Positions 17,024-24,686 of a stretch of 64,000 nt of DNA are shown here, piece after piece. This stretch comes from DASUPK01 sp963743575 (GTDB lineage: Bacteria > Actinomycetota > Thermoleophilia > Solirubrobacterales > 70-9). The stretch covers positions 1,116,001-1,180,000 of the forward strand of contig CAVUQC010000007.1 of NCBI GenBank assembly GCA_963743575.1, in the 5' to 3' direction. The notes below the pieces were generated by a model, which saw only the letters and a program-made list of their open reading frames with translations, was not told the DNA's origin and searched no databases. Each line of letters begins with the position of its first letter. Within the stretch, counting starts at the first letter, position 1. Position numbers and translations under genes: made by a program.

Positions 17024-18222
17024 TGCGGCGCGCCGACGCCGCCAGTGTTCCCACCGCTGCTCGTGGCCTGCACCGGCCGCAGCGTGTTGATCAGGGGCTG
17101 CTGGAAGAGCAGCTTCATCGAGTCGTCCGAGGCGAAGAAGAAGAAGGCGCCGCCGCCCTGCTTCAGGGCCGGACTGACGCAGGCTGCCGCCTGAGCGGCG
17201 GAGGTGCTCAGGATCGCCTGGCTCGCTGAGGCCTCCGGGCTGTCGGTGAAGGAGATCTCCATGCCAAGGTTGCTCATGTTCGGCTTGGCCTTCTTGTGGA
17301 GCGGCTGGCGGAAGGTCTTCCTGACCCTCTTGCTCTTGCCCTTGACCCGCACCTTCCGGGTGATGAACTTGAAGTTGTATTGCAGGCGCAGCGCCTTGGC
17401 TCGGGCGCCGAAGCCGGGGGCGCCGCCATTGGCGCAGGCGTCCTGCGTCTGAACGCTCTGTGGGCCGAGGTGCCTGGCGCCGAGCCGTGAGTTCTGCTTG
17501 TCGATGTTCTGGGCGACCTGGCCGTAGTTCCAGCCGCCCACGTCCTGCGGGGCGAGGCCGGTCTTCTTGCCGGCGCCCACCGGATTGGCGGCGAGTGTCG
17601 TGGTGAAGCCGAAGTTCCAGCCGCGCAGCTGCGGAAAGGCCTTCGCGAAATTGTCCGTCCACGGTGGCCGGCCCGGGGCGGTGGAGCGGCCGTCATTCCA
17701 GTCGACGTGCTCGTAGTCGCTCATCAGCGCGTAGACGTTGGGGTCGGAGACGCCCGTGAAGGCGTAGCCGGCGGAGGTGGAATTGAAGCTCAGGCCGTTG
17801 AGGGCGATGATCCGGTTGCAGGGGAAGGTGGCCCGCAGATTGGCCGCCAGGCTGGCGGCCACGGAGGGCGTCATCGCCGGGAAACTTCCACTGCCGGTGA
17901 AGCGCGTGTTGAGGACGAAGATGTCCTGGGGCCGGATGCGGTTGCTCATTCCGCCCTCGGGCTTGGTGTAGGTGTCGACGTTCCCCTGGGTGTTGATCCG
18001 GATCATCATCGTGAACCGGGTCGGCCCGGAGCCGGTCGGGGCGAGGCCCGAGGGAAGGGGAGGGCAGCCCGCCGAGGCCTTCGCGGCGGATGCCGGGTCG
18101 GGGGCCGCCGAGCGGGCGGCGATCAGCAGCGCCGCGAGCAGTGCGGCGGTTGCGATCGCGATGATCGCGCCGCGGGCGCGCCGAGGCGCATTCCCTTGTC
18201 GATGTGAGGCGATTCCTGCCAT
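17020..18222 (-). CDS. Secreted protein of unknown family (paralogue of the 11079-12083 product)
   Basis: A 400-residue exported protein; a basic N-terminus is followed by a hydrophobic segment (about residues 19-37). The mature part shares with the 11079-12083 product the blocks CPPLP, RFTMMIRINTQGNVDTY, RPQDIFVLNTRF, FPCNRIIALNGL, NYGQVAQNIDKQNSRLG and NLGMEISFTDSPEA. It carries an extra basic insertion (KVRVKGKSKRVRKTF). Cys residues match those of the paralogue. No catalytic motif is recognisable. It converges with the dehydrogenase gene with a 4-base stop overlap. The two paralogues bracket the hydrolase-HxlR-tautomerase segment. Family and function unknown. Confidence 0.65.
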   Translation of the reverse strand: MAGIASHRQGNAPRRARGAIIAIATAALLAALLIAARSAAPDPASAAKASAGCPPLPSGLAPTGSGPTRFTMMIRINTQGNVDTYTKPEGGMSNRIRPQDIFVLNTRFTGSGSFPAMTPSVAASLAANLRATFPCNRIIALNGLSFNSTSAGYAFTGVSDPNVYALMSDYEHVDWNDGRSTAPGRPPWTDNFAKAFPQLRGWNFGFTTTLAANPVGAGKKTGLAPQDVGGWNYGQVAQNIDKQNSRLGARHLGPQSVQTQDACANGGAPGFGARAKALRLQYNFKFITRKVRVKGKSKRVRKTFRQPLHKKAKPNMSNLGMEISFTDSPEASASQAILSTSAAQAAACVSPALKQGGGAFFFFASDDSMKLLFQQPLINTLRPVQATSSGGNTGGVGAPH

Positions 18223-18326
18223 TTCGGACGAATGCCGCCAAGCTAATGGCGCTCACTCCCTCAACACGCGAGGTCCGTTGCAGTTGTGCGAGGCCGCTCC
18301 GCAGGCGAAGCCGAGGAGCAACCCGT

Positions 18327-19553
18327 CTAGCGGCGAAGCCGTAGCTCGGTCAGCGCTCCGTAGGCCTCAATCGCCGCCACAAGGTCCGCCTCGGCGGTGT
18401 CCTCCTCGCGGGCGTGGCTGATGCCGCCGGTGGACGGCGAGAAGATCATGGCCGCCGGCAAGAGCGGCGCCATCGAGGCGGCGTCGTGCAGCGCGCCGCT
18501 GGGCAACTCGTGGGCCGTGCCGGTGGCGCGCTCGCACGCTACCCGGGCGAGCTCGACCAGCTCTGGGTCGAAGGCGATGGGCTCGATCCGCCAGATCGGC
18601 TCCTCGGCCACCTCGCAGTGGCGCTCCGCGGCATCCGAGCGGATCGACTCGCGGACCGCCTCGAGCATGCGCGCCAGCGCGGCTGGGTCCGGATGCCGGA
18701 GGTCGACCAGCATCGAGACCGTTCCCGGCACCGCGGTCGGGATGCCCGGATCGAACGTCATCGAGCCCACGGTGCCGACGCCACCCTCGCCTCGCGCGAT
18801 CTCCTCGATGCGCAACGCGGCTGTCGCGGCCACCAGGCCCGGATCTCGGCGTGCATCCATCGGGGTGGTTCCCGCGTGTGCGGCCTGTCCCGAGAGCACG
18901 AAGCGGACCCGCTCCACCCCGGCGCATCCGCTCACCGCAGCGGCCCGGATCCCCTCCGCCTCGAGCACGGGCCCCTGCTCGATGTGCAGCTCGAGATAGG
19001 AGCCGACCCGCTCGAGGCGAGAGCCGCACTCCAGTACCCGGTCGAGGTCGACCCCGTTTTCTGCCAGGACGCCAGCGGCCCGGCGCCCGTCGGCGTCCCG
19101 CGCGTTGGCCAGCTCCGCCGGGTCGAGCGTGCCGGCCGCGGCGGAGCTCCCGAACAGGCTGCGGCCGAACCGGGCGCCCTCCTCGTCGGCCCAGTCCACC
19201 AGGGCGATCGTGCGCGGCGGCCGCTCGTCCGTGTCGGCCCAGGCGCGCATGACGCCCAGCGCACCCATCACGCCGAGGGCGCCGTCGAGCCAGCCGCCGT
19301 CCGGAACCGAGTCGAGATGGGAGCCGACCGCGAGGGCTGGCTTCTCCCAGCCGGGGAGGTAGGCCCAGGCGTTGCCCGCCTCGTCGATCTCGGGCTCGAG
19401 GCCCAGCTCGCCCAGGAGCTCCGCGAGGAATTCCCGGGCCTGATGCCACCCGTCGCCCCAGCAGAGGCGCTGGGCTCCGTCAGGGTCCCCCGTGCGGCGC
19501 TGAAGCTCCCGCAGGTCGGCGATCACGCGCTCGGCGTCGACCGCCGGGCTCAC
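18327..19553 (-). CDS. M20-family amidase of the hydantoinase/carbamoylase type
   Basis: A 408-residue zinc amidohydrolase similar to N-carbamoyl-L-amino-acid hydrolase (HyuC/AmaB), beta-ureidopropionase and allantoate amidohydrolase (AllC). Metal-ligand motifs are visible: GSHLDSVPDGGWLDG (His, Asp), WADEEGARFG (Glu-Glu), and HDAASMAP and GISHAREE near the end (His). The dimerisation lid carries HAGTTPMDARRDP. Family members hydrolyse a carbamoyl group to CO2 and ammonia. GTG start (19553) overlaps the upstream stop by 4 bases. As last gene of the decarboxylase / guanidino-hydrolase operon, it may act on N-carbamoylputrescine; that substrate is inferred from context only. No purine-catabolic gene is nearby to support allantoate. 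Confidence 0.85.
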   Translation of the reverse strand: MSPAVDAERVIADLRELQRRTGDPDGAQRLCWGDGWHQAREFLAELLGELGLEPEIDEAGNAWAYLPGWEKPALAVGSHLDSVPDGGWLDGALGVMGALGVMRAWADTDERPPRTIALVDWADEEGARFGRSLFGSSAAAGTLDPAELANARDADGRRAAGVLAENGVDLDRVLECGSRLERVGSYLELHIEQGPVLEAEGIRAAAVSGCAGVERVRFVLSGQAAHAGTTPMDARRDPGLVAATAALRIEEIARGEGGVGTVGSMTFDPGIPTAVPGTVSMLVDLRHPDPAALARMLEAVRESIRSDAAERHCEVAEEPIWRIEPIAFDPELVELARVACERATGTAHELPSGALHDAASMAPLLPAAMIFSPSTGGISHAREEDTAEADLVAAIEAYGALTELRLRR

Positions 19554-20422
19554 CCGACCCGCTCCCTCCTCAGGGCCTGGCTCATGCAGTGGGGACCTCC
19601 GCCGCCCAGCGTGAACATCGAGAGATCGAGCTCGACGACCTCGATGCCCCGGTCGCGCAGGGCAGCGTTCAGGTCCGTCGCGCCCTTTCCGGAGATCACC
19701 CGCTCGTCGCCGAGCGAGATCGCGTTGACGCCCAGGGTGAAGGCCTGCTCGGCGTTCACCTCGATCAGGTCGAAGCCCTTGCCCCGCAGCCAATCGACAG
19801 CGGCGGCGGGCAGCACCTCGGAACAGACCGCGGCGAGCTTCTCGCCCAGCACGGCGACGAGGACATCGATGTGGACGTAGCGTTCCGGGATGGGCTGGAC
19901 CTGCGCCTCCCAGCCGTCCTCGCGGAACCATTCCGCCAGCTGCTCGCCGGCGCGCTCCTGCGTGCGGGTCTCGCCGGCGCCGATCAGCACCGAGCCGGGT
20001 TCGACGATCATCACGTCGCCCCCCTCCAGCGACCCCGCCGTGATCATCCCCCGGATCGGGATCCCGGCCTCCTGATGGAACCGGATCACCGGCGCGTACT
20101 CGCCGCGACGCCACCACTGCGCCGGTTGCGTGACCACGGTCCCGTTCGGGCCCATGGTGCTCGAGTCGCGGGTGAACACCTGGTAGTGGAGCGCGGGATC
20201 CGGCTCCAGGAAGTGGCAGCGGACGCCGGCCTCCTCGTAGGCGCTGACGAGGGCCGCGTGCTGGGAGGCGGCCAGATCGGCGTCGAAGCGATGGCCGGCG
20301 TCGAGGGTCGCCTCGGTGATTGCGCTGGTGGCGCGCCAGCGGAAGTTCTCCGGTCTGCAGACCAGCACGTCCAACAGCCGCCCGTGCTCGGAGTCGACGC
20401 CCCAGGCGGACTCCGCGCTCAT
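19550..20422 (-). CDS. Amidinotransferase / dimethylargininase / deiminase-superfamily hydrolase
   Basis: A 290-residue protein of the guanidino-group-modifying pentein superfamily. Features seen: FTRDSSTMGPNGTVV, SLEGGDVMIVEPGSVLIG, the catalytic His region YVHIDVLVAVLG, and the nucleophile Cys in FTLGGGGPHCMSQ. These enzymes hydrolyse a guanidino group to a ureido group and release an amine or ammonia (DDAH, arginine deiminase, agmatine deiminase). The PHCMSQ ending resembles the HCxTQ of agmatine deiminases, but the protein is shorter (about 290 against 350-370). With an Arg-type decarboxylase upstream and a carbamoylase downstream, agmatine is a reasonable substrate; arginine itself is the alternative. 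Stop and start overlaps of 4 bases on both sides indicate coupled translation. Confidence 0.85.
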   Translation of the reverse strand: MSAESAWGVDSEHGRLLDVLVCRPENFRWRATSAITEATLDAGHRFDADLAASQHAALVSAYEEAGVRCHFLEPDPALHYQVFTRDSSTMGPNGTVVTQPAQWWRRGEYAPVIRFHQEAGIPIRGMITAGSLEGGDVMIVEPGSVLIGAGETRTQERAGEQLAEWFREDGWEAQVQPIPERYVHIDVLVAVLGEKLAAVCSEVLPAAAVDWLRGKGFDLIEVNAEQAFTLGVNAISLGDERVISGKGATDLNAALRDRGIEVVELDLSMFTLGGGGPHCMSQALRRERVG

Positions 20423-21912
20423 TCGGTCACCACCCTGATCGTGCGCAGGGACCGGTCGCTGGCGCCCCGCACCATCCCTCCGTGAGCGAGCGAGTCGGCG
20501 ATATAGGTGATGGTCGGGCCGGTCAGGCGCTCGCCGGGCAGCACGTTGGGAACGCCGGGCGGATAGGCCGCGAGGGATTCGGCGGCGATCCTGCCCTCGG
20601 CCTGCTCGAAGGGCACAATCTCCTGCGGCCCGAGGAAGGCGTCGCGAGGGGCGAGCTCGAGCGGCCCCCAGGGCGGAGGCTCGGCGAAGGCCCGCCGATC
20701 GTCGAGGTCGCTGGGGCCGATCTGCTCGACCGCGTGTCGAAGCGCCTCGAGGAGCCGGTCAGCCGAGGCGGTCTCGGTCTCGCCGATTCCGAACACGGCG
20801 ACGATCACGTTCTCCGAGAAGAGCTCCAGGACGACGTCGTCCTTCTCGCGCATCAGTTCGGCGATCCGGTGGCCCGTGGCGCCGGTTCCGCGTACGTCGA
20901 TCGAGAGCCGCAGCGGGTCCCAGGCGGCGACGCTCGTCCGCCCGGCGAGGCGCTCGTCGAGCACGTCGAGGCCGGGGATCTCCCGCACTCGCTCACGCGT
21001 CTCCGCGAGCGTCTTCAGGGTGGCGTCCAGGAGCTCGTGCCCCTTCGTGATGGCGTAGCGCCTGGCCGCATCCAGCGATGCCGTCAGGAGGGCGTTCGGA
21101 CTGGTGGACTCGACCAGGGTGACCGACCGGTCGACGATGTCCTCGTCGACGCGCCCGCCCTTCCCCAGATGCAGGATCGCCGTTTGCGTGAGGCTGCCAA
21201 CGATCTTGTGCGTGCTGGAGAGCACCATGTCGGCGCCTCCCCGCAGAGCGCCGGCCGGCAGGCCCTCGTGGAAGTAGAGATGGGAGCCCCAGGCTTCGTC
21301 GACCATGAGCGGGATGTCGCTGGAGTGCGCGACCTCGGCGAGGTCCGCGACACGCGCCACGGCGCCGAAGTAGGTCGGCGAGACGAGCATGACGGCTTCC
21401 GCATCCGGCTCGGCGTCGAGCGCCGCGGCCAGCGACTCCGGTGTGACGCAGTGCGCGATGCCGAGCTCCGGGTCGATCTCGGGTGCGACGAAGGTCGGTC
21501 GCAGGCCGGAGAGCACCAGGCCGTCGATGATCGAGGTGTGGACGTTGCGCTGAACGACGACCGGGCCGCGGTCCGGTGGGCCCTTGCGCAGCTTGCCGGT
21601 GGCGTGCGCCAGCGTCATGCAGATCGCGTGGTTGCCACCGGACGCGCCGTTCAGCAGAAACCAGCTGCGCTGCGCCCCCCATGCCTCGGCGGCCAGTCGC
21701 TGCGCGCGCTGGAAGGGGGTCGGCTCCGGACCGACGTCCACTCCCTCGATCGCCGCGGGAAGGTCGTGGAGGATCGCGGCCTCGCCCAATGCCTCGACGA
21801 GGCTCTCATCTGCCCCGGTGCCCTTGTGCCCCGGGATGTGGAAGCGGCCGGGGTTGCGCGCGACATAGGAGACGACCGCGTCGAGGTAAGGAGCCTCGGT
21901 CTGGTCCCCCAT
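20419..21912 (-). CDS. Orn/Lys/Arg decarboxylase, PLP fold-type I
   Basis: A 497-residue amino-acid decarboxylase. It shows the family opening PGRFHIPGHKGTGAD, the region FLLNGASGGNHAICM, the Asp motif VDEAWGSHLYFHEGLP and the PLP Schiff-base lysine in LSSTHKIVGSLTQTAIL. The C-terminal domain (PPGVPNVLPGERLT) is typical. The short form lacks the wing domain of enterobacterial inducible enzymes. The product would be agmatine, putrescine or cadaverine depending on substrate; the neighbouring guanidino hydrolase and carbamoylase favour arginine. The ATG at 21912 is 5 bases behind the aldehyde dehydrogenase stop. Confidence 0.9.
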   Translation of the reverse strand: MGDQTEAPYLDAVVSYVARNPGRFHIPGHKGTGADESLVEALGEAAILHDLPAAIEGVDVGPEPTPFQRAQRLAAEAWGAQRSWFLLNGASGGNHAICMTLAHATGKLRKGPPDRGPVVVQRNVHTSIIDGLVLSGLRPTFVAPEIDPELGIAHCVTPESLAAALDAEPDAEAVMLVSPTYFGAVARVADLAEVAHSSDIPLMVDEAWGSHLYFHEGLPAGALRGGADMVLSSTHKIVGSLTQTAILHLGKGGRVDEDIVDRSVTLVESTSPNALLTASLDAARRYAITKGHELLDATLKTLAETRERVREIPGLDVLDERLAGRTSVAAWDPLRLSIDVRGTGATGHRIAELMREKDDVVLELFSENVIVAVFGIGETETASADRLLEALRHAVEQIGPSDLDDRRAFAEPPPWGPLELAPRDAFLGPQEIVPFEQAEGRIAAESLAAYPPGVPNVLPGERLTGPTITYIADSLAHGGMVRGASDRSLRTIRVVTE

Positions 21913-21917
21913 CGGAA

Positions 21918-23417
21918 TCAGGCCCCGTGCGGCGGCTCGCCGCCCGTGTATTGGGAGTACGGGTACCACCACTCCTTCGGGGCGACTTCGCTCTCGATGT
22001 GGACGTGCTTGGTCTCCTGGAAGGCCTCCAGGCCCTCCCGGCCGAGCTCACGGCCCAGGCCGGACTGCTTGAAGCCGCCGAACGGGCCGGCGTCGTTGTC
22101 GGTGAGCGGGTCGTTGAACCAGACCGTCCCCGCCTTCACCTCCCGCATGCAGCGGAGGATCGTCTTGAAGTCCTCTGTGTAGATATTCGCGCCGAGTCCG
22201 AAGGGGGTCGAGTTGGCCAGCTCGATCGCCTCATCGAGGTTCTTCACGGGCACCAGCGGCGCCACCGGCCCGAACGTCTCCTCGCTCAGCAGATCGGTCT
22301 CGGCGGGCGCCCCGGTGACCACCGCGGGAGCGAAGAAGTGCCCGCGGTCCTGGCCGGCGGAATCGCCGCCGACGACGACCTCCGCCCCGGAACCGACCGC
22401 GGCCTCGACCTGCGCGGCCACCTTTCCGCGCTGGGTCTCCGAGATCATCGGCCCGATGTCGGTATCGCTTTGCATCGGGTCGCCGATCACGAGGCTCTTC
22501 GTGTAGTCGACGAACGCGTTCAGGTAGTCGTCGTAGACGTCCTCCATCACGTAGAAGCGCTCCGCGCTTGTGCAGACCTGACCCGAATTCAGGAACGCGG
22601 CCCAGGCGCCCCCCTTGGCAGCGACGTCGATCCGGTCCGCGACGTCGGAGCAGACGATGAACGGGTCCTTGCCCCCCATCTCGAGATTGACGCGGGCCAT
22701 GCGGTCGATGCAGGCCTGGGCGACCCTCTTCCCGGTGGCGACCGAGCCCGTGAAGGCGACGCCGTCCACCCGAGGCTCGGAGGCGATCGCGGCGCCCACC
22801 TCGGGCCCTCCTGCGACCAGGTTGACGACGCCGGCAGGAAGATGATCGAGACAGGGCGCGAGCATCAGAGTCGAGAGCGGAGTGAGCTCGGACGGCTTGC
22901 AGACCAGCGTGTTCCCGGCGGCCAGCGCGGGCGCCATCTTCCAGGCGAGCAGGAGCAGCGGATAGTTCCAGGGGACGATGCAGCCGATCACACCGAGCGG
23001 CTCCTTCACGACCAGCGAGAGCTGGCTGGACTCGATTGACGGGATGACGCGCCCGGCCGAATCGCGGCCGATCTCGGCGTAGTAGTCGAAGCAGGCGGCG
23101 GTCCAGTTGACCTCGTCGGAGTTCTCCACCAGCGGCTTGCCGCCCTCCCGAGTCATCACCTCGGCGAGCTCGCCCGTTCGGTCACGAAGTCGCGTGGCGA
23201 CCTCACGCAGCAGCTCGCCGCGGTCGATCGCGGGCGTCATGGCCCATTCGCGGGATGCCTCGCGGGCGGCGGCGAAGGCGGCATCGAGCTGCTCCGGGTC
23301 GGCAGTGCCGGCGGAGGCGACCGTCTCCTGGGTGTAGGGGTTCTCGACCTCGAGCGGCGACCCGTTGCCGGCGACTCCCTCGCCGTTGATCAGCATCGTG
23401 GTCTTGAGCTCGGTCAT
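21918..23417 (-). CDS. NAD(P)-dependent aldehyde dehydrogenase (betaine/aminobutyraldehyde type)
   Basis: A 499-residue aldehyde dehydrogenase. Motifs: PWNYPLLLLAWKMAPALAAGNT (cofactor fold), VAFTGSVATGK, the general-base region NLEMGGKDPF, the nucleophile in NSGQVCTSAERF (Cys) and the terminal FGGFKQSGLGRELG. The overall pattern resembles betaine-aldehyde and 4-aminobutyraldehyde dehydrogenases. As first gene of the decarboxylase operon it probably oxidises an amine-derived aldehyde such as 4-aminobutanal. The start at 23417 follows CGGGG weakly; an upstream ATG at 23450 would add 11 residues. Repeat A lies just upstream. Confidence 0.9.
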   Translation of the reverse strand: MTELKTTMLINGEGVAGNGSPLEVENPYTQETVASAGTADPEQLDAAFAAAREASREWAMTPAIDRGELLREVATRLRDRTGELAEVMTREGGKPLVENSDEVNWTAACFDYYAEIGRDSAGRVIPSIESSQLSLVVKEPLGVIGCIVPWNYPLLLLAWKMAPALAAGNTLVCKPSELTPLSTLMLAPCLDHLPAGVVNLVAGGPEVGAAIASEPRVDGVAFTGSVATGKRVAQACIDRMARVNLEMGGKDPFIVCSDVADRIDVAAKGGAWAAFLNSGQVCTSAERFYVMEDVYDDYLNAFVDYTKSLVIGDPMQSDTDIGPMISETQRGKVAAQVEAAVGSGAEVVVGGDSAGQDRGHFFAPAVVTGAPAETDLLSEETFGPVAPLVPVKNLDEAIELANSTPFGLGANIYTEDFKTILRCMREVKAGTVWFNDPLTDNDAGPFGGFKQSGLGRELGREGLEAFQETKHVHIESEVAPKEWWYPYSQYTGGEPPHGA

Positions 23418-23438
23418 GCCCCGATCGTATTGATGGGA

Positions 23439-23534
23439 CGGCTTCGCCATCAGGTCGCCGCCACAAGCGGCCGCCCCACATAAGTCGCTACGCGCTTCGC
23501 GCTCCGCTCCAAGGTGCAGCGGCCTGGTGGCGGC
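23439..23534 (+). repeat. Dispersed structured repeat, copy A
   Basis: A 96-bp unit starting CGGCTTCGCCATC and ending GTGGCGGC. It matches the reverse complement of copy B (40609-40704) at about 84 of 96 positions without gaps in my hand alignment. An outer stem pairs GCCGCCAC (repeat positions 19-26) with GTGGCGGC (89-96); an inner stem pairs GGCCGC (31-36) with GCGGCC (81-86). The loop between them is rich in TTCGC and TCCGCTCC. Confidence 0.75.
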
Positions 23535-23642
23535 TTGGGTAGGCGGGGTTAGGACGACCAGGGGGAGAAGGAAACCGGCCGCCCTATCCGCCCGCCTGCG
23601 CCGAGGCTGAAAACCCGGCGGAGGCGAGGCAAATGAATATGT

Positions 23643-23681
23643 GGGCGGGCGCCGGAGTAGGGGGTCTCCGAACGCCCGCCC
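23643..23681. other. Long GC hairpin upstream of the sigma-factor gene
   Basis: GGGCGGGCG (23643-23651) pairs with CGCCCGCCC (23673-23681), with a smaller GGAG/CTCC stem inside the loop. No T-run follows on either strand. It may be a bidirectional terminator or an RNA structure; role unknown. Confidence 0.5.
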
Positions 23682-23775
23682 GCTGCCTCGACTCAGGCGA
23701 GATTTACCCAGGCCCTGACTACCTAAACCTGTGTATCGCCGAGTTTGCGGAAATGCTCCGCATGCCTAAAAAGAG

Positions 23776-23802
23776 GGTTTCCCGGCCCATCGATCGTGGG
23801 TA
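23776..23802 (+). promoter_or_regulatory. SigB/SigF-type promoter of the sigma-factor gene
   Basis: GGTTT at 23776-23780 and GGGTA at 23798-23802 with a 17-base spacer match the consensus GTTT-N(15-17)-GGGTA known for stress sigma factors of the SigB/SigF group. It lies about 75 bases upstream of the GTG start of a gene for exactly this type of sigma factor, suggesting autoregulation. Confidence 0.55.
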
Positions 23803-23876
23803 GCTACATTGCGTGGGCGGCCAAACCTCGGGCTCCCCAGGGGCGATGGAGCCACGGGCACCGAGGGGCCGATCCA

Positions 23877-24686
23877 GTGACTGAACTTGCCTTGGCGGAC
23901 ATTCAAATGAACCCGACTCCCTCTCCCGGGCCGGAGGAGCAGCTGCTCGGCGAGCGGCGGCTCTTGGAGCGCTACGCCCAGGATCAATCGCCGGTCGTCC
24001 GCGAGGAGCTGGTCGACCGGTTCATGCCGCTCGCCCGGCGCCTGGCCGCGCGCTACGCAGGGGGAGCCGAGCCGTTCGACGACCTGATGCAGGTCGCGAG
24101 CGTCGGCCTGGTCAAGGCGATCGACCGCTTCGATCCGGAGCGCGGCACGGCCTTCTCAACCTTCGCGGTCCCCACGATCCTGGGAGAGCTGAAGCGCCAC
24201 TTCCGTGACCGGGGCTGGTCAGTGCACGTGCCCCGCGACGTTCAGGAGCGCATCCTCAAGGTCGAGCGCGCAACGGCTGAGCTGCCCGCGAAGCTGGGCC
24301 ACACCCCGACCATCCAGGAGATCGGTGAGCGCATCCAGGCAAGTGACGAGGAGGTGCTGGAGGCGATGCACGCCTCCCAGGGTCACCACGCCGTCTCGCT
24401 GGACGCGACCTCAACGATGGGCGACGGCGACGAGCCGGCACCGCTGCGCGATCGGATCGGCTCAGACGATCTCTCCTTCAACACCGTCGAGTACGGCGAG
24501 GCGATCGCCCCGGTGCTCGCTGAGATTTCGGATCGCGATCGGGAGGTCCTGCATCTGCGCTTCGTCGAGGACCTCACCCAGAGCGAGATCGCCGACCGGG
24601 TCGGTGTCTCCCAGATGCACGTCTCGCGGATCCTGCGGGCGACGATCGAGAAGCTGCGCCAGCGAATCCCCGAAGAGGATCGCTAG
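23877..24686 (+). CDS. sigF: RNA polymerase sigma factor, SigB/SigF/SigG subfamily
   Basis: A 269-residue alternative sigma factor. Region 2 is seen as DDLMQVASVGLVKAIDRFDPERGTAFSTFAVPTILGEL with KRHFRDRGWSVHVPRDVQE, region 3 as LGHTPTIQEIGERIQAS, and region 4 as LTQSEIADRVGVSQMHVSRIL with its helix-turn-helix. This subfamily directs general-stress or developmental promoters and is normally controlled by an RsbW-type anti-sigma and RsbV-type antagonist. Both partner types are encoded convergently right behind it (stops adjacent). I chose the GTG at 23877 because GAGGGG lies 8 bases upstream; an ATG at 23907 is possible. A promoter of its own class sits upstream. The symbol marks subfamily, not proven orthology. 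Confidence 0.92.
   Translation: MTELALADIQMNPTPSPGPEEQLLGERRLLERYAQDQSPVVREELVDRFMPLARRLAARYAGGAEPFDDLMQVASVGLVKAIDRFDPERGTAFSTFAVPTILGELKRHFRDRGWSVHVPRDVQERILKVERATAELPAKLGHTPTIQEIGERIQASDEEVLEAMHASQGHHAVSLDATSTMGDGDEPAPLRDRIGSDDLSFNTVEYGEAIAPVLAEISDRDREVLHLRFVEDLTQSEIADRVGVSQMHVSRILRATIEKLRQRIPEEDR

Larger units (their letters stand above)
23418..23876. other. 459-bp intergenic region between divergent genes
   Basis: Holds, left to right, the start region of the aldehyde dehydrogenase operon, dispersed repeat A (23439-23534), a long GC hairpin (23643-23681) and a SigB/SigF-type promoter (23776-23802) in front of the sigma-factor gene. No convincing coding region is seen. Confidence 0.7.

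Noticed and set aside
18290..18345. Considered as a repeat copy behind the M20 amidase stop
   Set aside because: Only short GC-rich matches (GGCTTCGCC, GCGGAGCGGCCT); order and spacing differ.
20320..22182. Long plus-strand frame of about 620 codons opposite the decarboxylase operon
   Set aside because: Overlaps three well-supported enzymes on the minus strand and shows no motif.
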